Shown here in pieces: positions 24,267-32,246 of a DNA stretch of 37,503 bases (its first letter is position 1; each line of letters opens with the position of its first letter). Below the pieces are notes generated by a model. The model made no database searches. It was not told where the DNA came from and saw only the letters and a list, made by a program, of their open reading frames with translations. The position numbers were made by a program, and so were the translations under genes. The stretch is from Burkholderiales bacterium (GTDB lineage Bacteria; Pseudomonadota; Gammaproteobacteria; Burkholderiales; Usitatibacteraceae). The DNA lies in the NCBI GenBank assembly GCA_026125445.1, contig JAHCLE010000014.1, positions 1 to 37,503 on the forward strand, given 5' to 3'.

Positions 24267-25636
24267 TGAGCCACAAGGCCGTCCTGATCGTCGACGACGA
24301 GGCCGACATCCGCGAGCTGCTCGTGGTCACGCTCTCGCGCATGGGCATCGACGCCGACAGCGCGGCGAGCGTGGCGGAGGCGAAGGCCGCCCTCGAGCAC
24401 CGCGCCTACGACCTCGCCCTCACCGACATGCGCCTTCCGGACGGCGAGGGCCTGGACGTGCTGCGCCACATCGCCGAGCACTACGGCAACACGCCCGTGG
24501 CGGTCATCACGGCCTACGGCTCCACGGAGAACGCGGTGGCGGCACTCAAGGCCGGGGCGTTCGACTACCTCGCCAAGCCCATCAAGCTCGACCAGCTGCG
24601 CCCGCTCGTGATGAGCGCGTTGAAGCTCCCGCGGCAGCCGGCCTCGCGCCGGGCGGCGGGCGGGGAGCCGGCGCAGCCCGGCGTGCCCCGGCTCATCGGC
24701 GAGTCGGCCCCCATCCAGCGCGCCCGCGAGATGATCGCGCGCCTGGCCCGCTCCCAGGCGCCCGTCTACATCACCGGCGAGTCGGGCACCGGCAAGGAAG
24801 TCGCCGCGCGCCTCATCCACGCCGGCTCGTCGCGCTCCGACAGCCCCTTCGTGGCGGTGAACTGCGGCGCGATCCCCGAGAACCTGATGGAAAGCGAGTT
24901 CTTCGGCTACCGCAAGGGCGCCTTCACGGGGGCGGACGCCGACCGCCAGGGCTACCTGCACGCCGCGCAGAAGGGCACGCTCTTCCTCGACGAGGTGGGC
25001 GACCTGCCGCTCGCCATGCAGGTGAAACTGCTGCGCGTGATCCAGGAGAAGAAGTTCCGCCGCCTCGGCGACACCGACGAGGAGGCGATCGACGTGCGCA
25101 TCATCTCCGCCACGCACCGCTCGCTCGCCGAGCAGGTGGAGGCCGGCCAGTTCCGCCAGGACCTCTTCTACCGCCTGAACGTGATCGAGATGAAGATGCC
25201 GAGCCTGCGCGAGATCCCGGAGGACGTGCCGCTCATGGTCTCGCAAGTGGTCGAGCGGCTGGCGCGGCAGAACGGCGTCGAGCCGCCGCTGGTGGCCGAG
25301 GACGCGCTGCTCGCGCTTCGCCGCTACGACTTTCCCGGCAACGTGCGGGAGCTGGAGAACATCCTGGAGCGCGCGCTGGCGCTTTGCAGCGACAACACCA
25401 TCCGCGAGGGCGACCTCTACCTCGCGCAGGCCACGAGCCGCGACAAGCCGGCGGCGGCCGACGGCTCGCTCGGCACCCGGGGGCTGCCGCTGCACGACTT
25501 CCTCGACCAGGTCGAGCGCGAGGCGATCATGAAGGCGCTCGAGGCCACCCGCTTCAACAAGACGGCGGCCGCCAAGCTCCTGGGCATCACCTTCCGCAGC
25601 CTGCGCTACCGCCTGGACCGCCTGGGCATCGAATGA
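24266..25636 (+). CDS. pilR: PilR-type sigma-54 response regulator
   Basis: NtrC-family regulator of 456 residues. The receiver domain has Asp54; the AAA+ domain has Walker A GESGTGKE, the GAFTGA loop and Walker B TLFLDEVGD; a Fis-type helix-turn-helix ends the protein (NKTAAAKLLGITFRSLRYRL). PilR activates pilA from a sigma-54 promoter. No pilin gene is in this window, so it acts in trans. The ATG overlaps the PilS stop. It is the second sigma-54 activator in the window, which matters when assigning the promoters at 8.1 and 11.0-11.3 kb. Confidence 0.94.
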   Translation: MSHKAVLIVDDEADIRELLVVTLSRMGIDADSAASVAEAKAALEHRAYDLALTDMRLPDGEGLDVLRHIAEHYGNTPVAVITAYGSTENAVAALKAGAFDYLAKPIKLDQLRPLVMSALKLPRQPASRRAAGGEPAQPGVPRLIGESAPIQRAREMIARLARSQAPVYITGESGTGKEVAARLIHAGSSRSDSPFVAVNCGAIPENLMESEFFGYRKGAFTGADADRQGYLHAAQKGTLFLDEVGDLPLAMQVKLLRVIQEKKFRRLGDTDEEAIDVRIISATHRSLAEQVEAGQFRQDLFYRLNVIEMKMPSLREIPEDVPLMVSQVVERLARQNGVEPPLVAEDALLALRRYDFPGNVRELENILERALALCSDNTIREGDLYLAQATSRDKPAAADGSLGTRGLPLHDFLDQVEREAIMKALEATRFNKTAAAKLLGITFRSLRYRLDRLGIE

Positions 25637-25646
25637 GACGAACGCC

Positions 25647-26168
25647 ATGACCGCGCGCATCCGCCCCGTGAACCTGGACCAGTTCGCCGAGTGCCTCCCG
25701 GGGCTCGCGAGCCTCCTGACCGACGCCGTCAACACCGGCGCCTCCCTCGGGTTCTGGATGCCGATGTCGCAGGCCGACGCCGTGCTCTACTGGCGCGAGG
25801 TGCTGCAGGACATGGTGCACGAGCGGCTCGTGCTCCTCGTCGCGGAGGACGGGGGCGAGGTGGTGGGCAGCGTCCAGCTCGCGCTCTCCGACCGCCAGAA
25901 CGGCCACCACCGCGCCGAGGTCCGCAAGCTCATGGTGCGCACCACCCACCGCGGCCACGGCCTCGGCCGGGCGCTTCTCTCGGCCGCGCACGTGGAAGCG
26001 AGCTACCGCGGGCGCAGGCTCCTCATCCTCGACACGCGCACGGGCGACGCCGGCGAGCGGCTCTACGAGTCCATGGGCTACACGCGCGCCGGCGAGATCC
26101 CCGGCTACACCATCGAGCCGGACGGCGCGCGGCACGGCACCTCGATCTTCTACCACGTGCTTCCCTGA
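25647..26168 (+). CDS. GNAT-family N-acetyltransferase
   Basis: Acetyltransferase of 173 residues. The acetyl-CoA-binding motif A (KLMVRTTHRGHGLGRALL) lies near residues 93-110, and a late YESMGYTRAGEIPGY segment is typical of GNAT enzymes. The substrate is not evident. It starts ten bases after pilR and lies nine bases before ampD, so it is probably part of the same transcript. Confidence 0.9.
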   Translation: MTARIRPVNLDQFAECLPGLASLLTDAVNTGASLGFWMPMSQADAVLYWREVLQDMVHERLVLLVAEDGGEVVGSVQLALSDRQNGHHRAEVRKLMVRTTHRGHGLGRALLSAAHVEASYRGRRLLILDTRTGDAGERLYESMGYTRAGEIPGYTIEPDGARHGTSIFYHVLP

Positions 26169-26177
26169 GCGCCGGGC

Positions 26178-26753
26178 ATGGACATCGACAGCCCGGAGCC
26201 GCCGCCGCGCTTCCTGGTGGACATCGCGGGGATGTGCTCGGGCGCGCGCTGGATCCCCTCGCCCCACCACGACGAGCGCCCCGCCGACGCGCGCGTGGAG
26301 CTGCTGGTCATCCACGCCATCTCGCTTCCGCCGGGGGAGTTCGGAGGCGAGTGGATCACCGACCTCTTCCTCGGCCGCCTGCACCCGGGCGCGCATCCCT
26401 ACTTCGCGGGGCTGGCGGGCGTGCGGGTGTCGGCCCACTTCCTCGTGCGCCGCGACGGCGAGGTGATCCAGTACGTGCCCTGCGAGCTGCGCGCCTGGCA
26501 CGCCGGGGCGTCGAGCTGGAAGGGGCGCGAGAGGTGCAACGACTTCTCCATAGGCATCGAGCTGGAGGGCACCGACGAACTGCCCTTCACGGACGCGCAG
26601 TACGACTCGCTCGCGCAGCTCACGCGGGCCCTCGTCGGGCGCTACGGCCGCCTCGACCTCGCCGGGCATGCCGACATCGCGCCCGGCCGCAAGACCGATC
26701 CGGGGCCGCACTTCGACTGGGCGCGCTGCCGGCGCGACGCGGGGCTCGGCTGA
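26178..26753 (+). CDS. ampD: 1,6-anhydro-N-acetylmuramyl-L-alanine amidase AmpD
   Basis: Cytoplasmic zinc amidase of 191 residues of the peptidoglycan-recycling pathway. Zinc ligands and catalytic residues are in place: the His in LLVIHAISLP, VSAHFLVRRDGEVIQYV, FSIGIELEG and AGHADIAPGRKTDPGP with its His and Asp. There is no signal peptide, as expected for AmpD rather than AmiD. It closes the pilS-pilR-GNAT block. Confidence 0.95.
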   Translation: MDIDSPEPPPRFLVDIAGMCSGARWIPSPHHDERPADARVELLVIHAISLPPGEFGGEWITDLFLGRLHPGAHPYFAGLAGVRVSAHFLVRRDGEVIQYVPCELRAWHAGASSWKGRERCNDFSIGIELEGTDELPFTDAQYDSLAQLTRALVGRYGRLDLAGHADIAPGRKTDPGPHFDWARCRRDAGLG

Positions 26754-26772
26754 AGGCCGCGGCGCCTTTGCC

Positions 26773-26778
26773 TATAAT
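26773..26778 (+). promoter_or_regulatory. -10 element before the first small lipoprotein gene
   Basis: TATAAT, about 50 bases before the ATG at 26829. The hexamer 17 bases upstream (CTGAAG) is only a weak -35. AAGGAGAG just before the ATG is a good ribosome site. Confidence 0.5.
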
Positions 26779-26828
26779 TCGTCCCGGCAGCAACCCAACC
26801 CACGACAACAAGCAAGAAGGAGAGCGCA

Positions 26829-27032
26829 ATGAAGGCAATCGCAACCGGGGTGGCCGCGGCCGTCCTCGCCGCCACACTCGCCGCCTGCGGCAGCACCGAG
26901 GTGGTGCGGGCGCCGGTGAACGTGTCCATCGGCCAGCAGCTCATCGACCTCAAGAAGGCCCGCGACTCCGGCGCCCTGTCGCCGCGCGAGTACGAGCAGC
27001 AGAAGACCCAGCTCATCCGCAGCGTCGAGTGA
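26829..27032 (+). CDS. Small lipoprotein with SHOCT-like C-terminus
   Basis: Lipoprotein of 67 residues. The signal peptide ends in LAAC with the lipidated Cys at 20. A short linker leads to an IGQQLIDLKKARDSGALSPR stretch and EYEQQKTQLI, the short amphipathic SHOCT pattern. The next gene encodes a protein of the same size and plan, so the two look like a tandem duplication. Function unknown. Confidence 0.82.
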   Translation: MKAIATGVAAAVLAATLAACGSTEVVRAPVNVSIGQQLIDLKKARDSGALSPREYEQQKTQLIRSVE

Positions 27033-27051
27033 CCCGACCGGAGACCCGAAC

Positions 27052-27261
27052 ATGAAGAAGATGCTCATCGTCCCGGCGGCGCTCGCCGGCCTCGTCCTCC
27101 TCGCCGGCTGCGGCGGCGACACCAACGTGCGCGTCGAGGGATCGACCTCGATCTCCAAGGGCCAGGAGCTCACCGACCTGCAGCGCGCCCTCAACGAGGG
27201 GGCGATCACGCAGTCGGAGTACGACACCCTGCGCTCGCGGATCATGAAGCGGCCCAACTGA
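27052..27261 (+). CDS. Small lipoprotein, paralogue of its upstream neighbour
   Basis: Lipoprotein of 69 residues with lipobox LAGC (Cys20), then a short V-rich segment and a SHOCT-like end (GQELTDLQRALNEGAITQSE, YDTLRSRIM). Conserved positions with the preceding protein are the lipobox position, the GQ-L-DL-A--G-I/L core and E-Y. It lies 20 bases after the first copy. Function unknown. Confidence 0.82.
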   Translation: MKKMLIVPAALAGLVLLAGCGGDTNVRVEGSTSISKGQELTDLQRALNEGAITQSEYDTLRSRIMKRPN

Positions 27262-27287
27262 GCCACCGGGCGACCCGCGCCGCCGCC

Positions 27288-27758
27288 ATGGCGAGGCTCG
27301 ACCAGGAGCAGTTGGACCGGCACTACCCCCAGCTCACATACGAGACGGGGCTGTTCATGGTCGCCTACCTGCGCCGGTTGCACGCCGAGTTCGGCGGCGA
27401 CGTCACGGCCGCGATCGTGCTGGGCGAGATCGCCCAGCACAACGTGCGGCACTTCATGAAGGAGCTCCTTCCGCGATCCGGGAAGGATTCCGCCGCGCTC
27501 GCCACCGACGAGGTGGTCGCCGCGAGCATCCGCCGCTGCAACATGTTGTCGATCGCGGAAGCATCCGGCATCCCGCGCGAGACCGTGCGCCGCAAGGTGG
27601 CGAAGCTGGAGAAGCTGGGGCTCGTCTCCCGCGACGCGGCGGGCGGCCTCGCGGTGACGAGGAAGGTCGGGCGGCAATTCAAGGAGTTCGACCGCGAGAC
27701 CCTGGCCGGCCTCGTCGAGCTGGCGGAGCGCGTCCGGGGCTTGCTGAGGCGGCGCTGA
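27288..27758 (+). CDS. Winged-helix (MarR/HTH-type) protein
   Basis: Protein of 156 residues. A helical N-terminal half precedes a helix-turn-helix segment near residues 85-118 (MLSIAEASGIPRETVRRKVA, KLEKLGLVSRD), a wing-like stretch and a basic C-terminus. The pattern fits a winged-helix DNA-binding protein. It lies 157 bases upstream of the RND efflux operon on the same strand and could be its local regulator; that is inference from position only. Confidence 0.7.
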   Translation: MARLDQEQLDRHYPQLTYETGLFMVAYLRRLHAEFGGDVTAAIVLGEIAQHNVRHFMKELLPRSGKDSAALATDEVVAASIRRCNMLSIAEASGIPRETVRRKVAKLEKLGLVSRDAAGGLAVTRKVGRQFKEFDRETLAGLVELAERVRGLLRRR

Positions 27759-27774
27759 ACGCCCCCGGGCGGCC

Positions 27775-27808
27775 TACCCGGAATGGGTAATCGGGGGACG
27801 AAAGTCCC
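27775..27808 (+). promoter_or_regulatory. TACCCGGAATGGGTA dyad plus GNRA-loop hairpin before the efflux operon
   Basis: TACCC-N5-GGGTA (27775-27789) is a perfect interrupted dyad. A GGGAC-GAAA-GTCCC hairpin follows at 27795-27808. The pair lies in the gap between the HTH gene and the RND adaptor gene. A closely matching 13-mer (one mismatch) occurs at 36069-36081 on the minus strand, upstream of the MscS-like gene. A transcription-factor site is likely; the factor is unknown. Confidence 0.5.
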
Positions 27809-27914
27809 ATCATCCGGCAGGGCTTCGCCGGGACGCTTCTGTTAGCATTCGCGCGAAGACCGGCCCGACTCAAGGGGCACGCGTCAGCCTGCCCCTCCTT
27901 CACGCGGAGTACCC

Positions 27915-29108
27915 ATGCGCATCGATTCCCGCGCCGCCCTCCTCATTGCCGCCGTCGCGGCCCTCGCGGCCTGCACCGACAAGGCCCCGCCCCCGAAGGC
28001 CGCGCCTCCCGAAGTGACCGTGGTGACGGTGCAGGCGAAGAACCTGCGCTACTTCTACGAGCAGGTCGGCCAGGCGGCGGGCTTCCGCGAGACCGAAGTG
28101 CGCGCGCGCGTGTCGGGCATCCTCCTGAAGCGGCTCTACCGCGAGGGACAGGAAGTAAAGGAGGGCGACCCGCTCTTCCAGGTCGATCCCGAGCCCTACA
28201 AGGCGGCGCTGGACCAGGCCAGGGGCGCGCTCCGGCAGCAGGAGGCGGCCGTCGCGCGCGCGAAGAACGACCTCGAGCGCATCGAGCCGCTCTTCAAGGA
28301 GAACGCGGTGAGCCGCAAGGACTACGACGACGCGCGCTCTGCGTTCGAGTCGGCGGCCGCGGCCGTCGACGCCGCCGGCGCCAAGGTGAAGGAAGCGGAG
28401 CTGAACCTCGGGTATACGCTCGTCAGGGCGCCCATCGCGGGCATCGCGAGCAAGGAGACGAGGAGCGAGGGCAGCCTCGTGGCCACCTCGGGGGACGCGA
28501 GCCTGCTCACCACGATCGCCCAGCTCGACCCGCTCTACGTGAACTTCTCCTACTCGGAGTCCGAGAAACTGGCCTACGAGGACGCGATCAAGGCCGGGCG
28601 CATGGCCGCGCCGACCACCAAGCGGGTCGAGGCGCGCGCCAAGCTCGCCGACGGCCGGGACTTCGCAGGCATCGGCTACGTCGACTTCGCCGACAGCCGC
28701 GTGGACCCCAAGACCGGCACCATCCGCGCGCGGGCGGAGTTCCCCAACCCGAAGGGCGAGATCCTGCCGGGACAGTTCGTCCGCGTCGCGATCGACGTGG
28801 GCACCTTCACCAACGCGCTCGCCGTGCCCGAGCGCGCCATCACGCAGCAGCAGGCCACGCGGCTGGTGCTCGTGGTGAACGACAGGAACGTCGTCGAGCC
28901 CCGCCCCGTGACCCTCGGCATGCGCCTCGGAGGGGAGGTGCTGGTCTACGCCGGTGTGAGGCCCGGCGACCGGGTGATCGTGGACGGCCTCTTCAAGGCA
29001 AGGCCGGGCACCGAGGTGAAGCCCGTGCCGCTCGCGGAAGGCGCGGCGCCCGGCAAGGGGCCGGCCCAGCCCCGGGAAGCGGCCAAGCCCGCGAGCGCGA
29101 AGAAGTAG
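27915..29108 (+). CDS. RND efflux periplasmic adaptor (membrane fusion protein)
   Basis: Adaptor of 397 residues anchored as a lipoprotein (lipobox LAAC, Cys20). Lipoyl/barrel-sandwich halves (VSGILLKRLYREGQEVKEGD and GYTLVRAPIAGIASKE) flank an alpha-helical hairpin of about 70 residues. A beta-barrel and membrane-proximal domain end the protein. It links the inner-membrane pump and the outer-membrane channel encoded next to it. The ATG at 27915 has GGAG five bases upstream. Confidence 0.95.
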   Translation: MRIDSRAALLIAAVAALAACTDKAPPPKAAPPEVTVVTVQAKNLRYFYEQVGQAAGFRETEVRARVSGILLKRLYREGQEVKEGDPLFQVDPEPYKAALDQARGALRQQEAAVARAKNDLERIEPLFKENAVSRKDYDDARSAFESAAAAVDAAGAKVKEAELNLGYTLVRAPIAGIASKETRSEGSLVATSGDASLLTTIAQLDPLYVNFSYSESEKLAYEDAIKAGRMAAPTTKRVEARAKLADGRDFAGIGYVDFADSRVDPKTGTIRARAEFPNPKGEILPGQFVRVAIDVGTFTNALAVPERAITQQQATRLVLVVNDRNVVEPRPVTLGMRLGGEVLVYAGVRPGDRVIVDGLFKARPGTEVKPVPLAEGAAPGKGPAQPREAAKPASAKK

Positions 29109-29120
29109 GGCAAGGCGTCC

Positions 29121-32100
29121 ATGTTCTCGAGAATCTTCATCGACCGGCCGATCTTCGCGAGCGTCATCTCGATCGTGATCCTGCTGGCCGGCGCGGCTTC
29201 CATCCGCGTCCTGTCGATCGAGCAGTACCCGAACCTGCTGCCGCCCGTGGTCTCGGTGTCCGCGCGCTACCCGGGCGCCTCGCCGGACGTGATCTCGCAG
29301 ACCGTCGCCACGCCCATCGAGCAGCAGGTGAACGGCGTGGAAGGGATGATCTACGTGCAGTCGGCCGCCTCCTCCGACGGCACGATGTCCATGAACGTCT
29401 ACTTCGCCATCGGCACCGACCCCGACCAGGCGACGATCAACGTGAACAACCGCGTGCAGGCGGCGCTGCCCATCCTGCCCGAGGAGGTGAAGCGCCAGGG
29501 CGTGACGGTGAAGAAGAAGTCCACCTCGATCCTGGTCTTCGCCGCGGTCACCTCGACCAACCCCGCGCACGACCCGGTGTTCATGTCCAACTACGTGGAC
29601 CTGAACGTGCTAGACGAGATGAAGCGCATCCCCGGCGTGGGCGAGGCCTCCATCATGGGCGCCAAGGACTACGCGATGCGCGTGTGGCTGCGGCCCGACC
29701 GCCTCGCGCAGCTGGGCCTCACGCCCGGCGACGTGGTGGGCGCCATCCGCGAGCAGAACGCCCAGTTCGCCGCCGGGCAGATCGGCGCCGAGCCCCTGAA
29801 GAACCCCGTGGACTTCACCTACACGGTGACCACCAAGGGCCGCCTCGAGGAGCCCGAGGAGTTCGCCGAGATCATCATCCGGTCCAACCCCGACGGCTCG
29901 CGCATCCGGGTGAAGGACGTGGCGCGGGTCGAGATCGCCGCGCGCGACTACTCGATCGAGCCGCGCGTGAACGGCCGGCCGGCGACCCTCATCGCGATCT
30001 ACCAGCAGCCCGGCGCCAACGCCATCGCCGTGGCCGACCAGGTGTACGCGACGCTCGACCGCCTGAAGGCGGGCTTCCCCGAGGGCATGACCTATTCCGT
30101 GCCCTACGACACCACGAAGTTCGTGCGCATCTCCATCGAGGAGGTCGTGCACACGCTGGTCGAGGCGGTGATCCTCGTCTTCCTCGTCGTCTACCTCTTC
30201 CTGCAGAACTTCCGCGCGACCCTCATCCCGTCGCTCGCGGTGCCGGTCTCGCTGGTGGGGACCTTCGCCGGCATGTACCTCCTGGGCTTCTCCATCAACC
30301 TGCTGACCCTCTTCGGCATGGTGCTCGCCATCGGCATCGTCGTGGACGACGCCATCGTGGTGCTGGAGAACGTCGAGCGCATCATGAAGGAGGAGAAGAT
30401 CGGCCCGCGCGAGGCCTCCATCAAGGCGATGGAGGAGGTCTCCGGGGCGCTCGTGGCCATCGTGCTGGTGCTGTGCGCCGTGTTCGTCCCGGTGGCCTTC
30501 ATGGGCGGCTTCACCGGCCAGATGTACAAGCAGTTCGCGGTGACGATCGCCATCTCCGTCACGCTCTCGGGCATCGTGGCGCTCACGCTCACGCCGGCCA
30601 TGTGCGCGCTCATCCTCAAGCCCGGCCACCACGAACCCAACGCCTTCTTCCGCGCCTTCAACCGCGGCTTCGACCGGCTCACGGGCGGCTTCACCGCGGG
30701 CGTGCGCTTCCTCATCCAGCGCGCGGCGCTCGCCTTCGCGATCTTCGCCGTGCTCATGGCCGCCATGGGCGGGCTGCTGAAGGTCGTGCCCTCCGCGCTC
30801 GTGCCCGAGGAGGACCAGGGCTACGTGATGGAAGCGGCCATCATGCCGGACGCGGCCTCGTTCAGCCGCGCGGACGCGACGATGCGGGCGGCCGAGGGCG
30901 TGCTGCAGAAGTTCCCGGAGAGCGAGTTCGTGCTCGCCATCCCCGGCTACGACCTGATGTCGGGCTCCGTGCGTCCCAACGCCGGCTCCGTGTTCCACAC
31001 CCTCAAGGACTGGAGCGAGCGCAAGGGCGAGGGGCAGGACTCGTTCTCGATCGCCAAGCGCGCGCTCGCGGCCAACGCGGCGGTGAAGGAGGGCGTGATC
31101 GTCGCCTTCAACCCGCCGCCCATCACGGGACTTTCCACCACGGGGGGCGTCGAGGCGTACCTGCAGAGCAGGAGCGGGGCCGGCTCGCAGGCGCTCGGTG
31201 CGCAGGTGGCGGCCGTCATCGAGGCGGCGCGCAAGCGGCCCGAGTTCGCCTCCGTGCAGACCACCTTCAAGCCCACGGTGCCGCAGATCTTCCTCGAGGT
31301 GGACCGGGCCAAGGCGAAGGCCATCGGCGTGCCCATCAACTCCGTCTTCGACGCGCTGCAGGCGACCTTCGGCTCGCTCTACGTGAACGACTTCAACAAG
31401 TTCGGCCGCACCTACAAGGTGCAGATCCAGAGCGAGAGCGACTACCGCGCGCGGCCCGAGGACATCCGCAACGTCTTCGTGCGCTCGCAGGCGGGCGACA
31501 TGATCCCGCTCAACGTCCTGGTGAAGGCGGTGCCCACGACCGGGCCGGAGCTCGTGGAGCGCTTCAACGTGTTCCCGGCGGCCAAGCTCCTGGCGAACCC
31601 GGCGCCCGGCGTCTCCTCGGGCCAGGTCATCGCCGCGCTCGAGGAGGTCGTGGCCGAGGCGACCACGCCCGAGTACACGCTCGCGTGGACGGGCAGCGCC
31701 TTCCAGGAGAAGCAGGCCGGCGGCACGGCCGTGATGGCCTTCGGTTTCGGCATCCTCATGGTGTTCCTCATCCTCGCGGCGCAGTACGAGCGCTGGTCGC
31801 TGCCCTTCGCGGTGATCACCGCCGTGCCCTTCGCGCTCTTCGGCGCCATCCTCACCGTGTGGATCGTGGGACTCACGAACAACGTCTACTTCCAGGTGGG
31901 CCTGGTGACGTTGGTGGGCCTCGCGGCCAAGAACGCGATCCTCATCGTGGAGTTCGCGGTGCTCAAGATGGAGGAGGGGCTCGCGCCCGCGGAGGCGGCC
32001 ATCGAGTCCGCGCGCCAGCGCTTCCGGCCCATCGTGATGACCTCGCTCGCCTTCATCCTGGGCTGCGTGCCGCTGGTGCTCTCCTCGGGAGCGGGCGCGG

Positions 32101-32246
32101 CGAGCCGGCACGCGCTGGGCTGGCCGGTGATCGGCGGCATGCTCGCGGCCACCTTCATCGCCATCTTCTTCGTGCCGCTCTTCTTCAAGCTCATTATCGG
32201 CTCCGGTGGCAAGAAGGACGCCGCGAAGGAGGCGCCCCATGCGTAG
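29121..32246 (+). CDS. RND multidrug efflux pump, HAE1 (AcrB/MexB) type
   Basis: Inner-membrane proton-driven pump of 1041 residues, full length for the HAE1 family. It has twelve membrane segments and two large periplasmic loops. The proton-relay aspartates are present in segment 4 (GIVVDDAIVV, Asp409-Asp410). The N-terminus (FSRIFIDRPIFASVISI) and the segment-11 region (GLAAKNAILIVEFA) are typical. It lies 12 bases after the adaptor gene, and its last eight bases overlap the outer-membrane factor start. Substrates are probably hydrophobic drugs, solvents or dyes, but cannot be read from sequence. Confidence 0.96.
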   Translation: MFSRIFIDRPIFASVISIVILLAGAASIRVLSIEQYPNLLPPVVSVSARYPGASPDVISQTVATPIEQQVNGVEGMIYVQSAASSDGTMSMNVYFAIGTDPDQATINVNNRVQAALPILPEEVKRQGVTVKKKSTSILVFAAVTSTNPAHDPVFMSNYVDLNVLDEMKRIPGVGEASIMGAKDYAMRVWLRPDRLAQLGLTPGDVVGAIREQNAQFAAGQIGAEPLKNPVDFTYTVTTKGRLEEPEEFAEIIIRSNPDGSRIRVKDVARVEIAARDYSIEPRVNGRPATLIAIYQQPGANAIAVADQVYATLDRLKAGFPEGMTYSVPYDTTKFVRISIEEVVHTLVEAVILVFLVVYLFLQNFRATLIPSLAVPVSLVGTFAGMYLLGFSINLLTLFGMVLAIGIVVDDAIVVLENVERIMKEEKIGPREASIKAMEEVSGALVAIVLVLCAVFVPVAFMGGFTGQMYKQFAVTIAISVTLSGIVALTLTPAMCALILKPGHHEPNAFFRAFNRGFDRLTGGFTAGVRFLIQRAALAFAIFAVLMAAMGGLLKVVPSALVPEEDQGYVMEAAIMPDAASFSRADATMRAAEGVLQKFPESEFVLAIPGYDLMSGSVRPNAGSVFHTLKDWSERKGEGQDSFSIAKRALAANAAVKEGVIVAFNPPPITGLSTTGGVEAYLQSRSGAGSQALGAQVAAVIEAARKRPEFASVQTTFKPTVPQIFLEVDRAKAKAIGVPINSVFDALQATFGSLYVNDFNKFGRTYKVQIQSESDYRARPEDIRNVFVRSQAGDMIPLNVLVKAVPTTGPELVERFNVFPAAKLLANPAPGVSSGQVIAALEEVVAEATTPEYTLAWTGSAFQEKQAGGTAVMAFGFGILMVFLILAAQYERWSLPFAVITAVPFALFGAILTVWIVGLTNNVYFQVGLVTLVGLAAKNAILIVEFAVLKMEEGLAPAEAAIESARQRFRPIVMTSLAFILGCVPLVLSSGAGAASRHALGWPVIGGMLAATFIAIFFVPLFFKLIIGSGGKKDAAKEAPHA

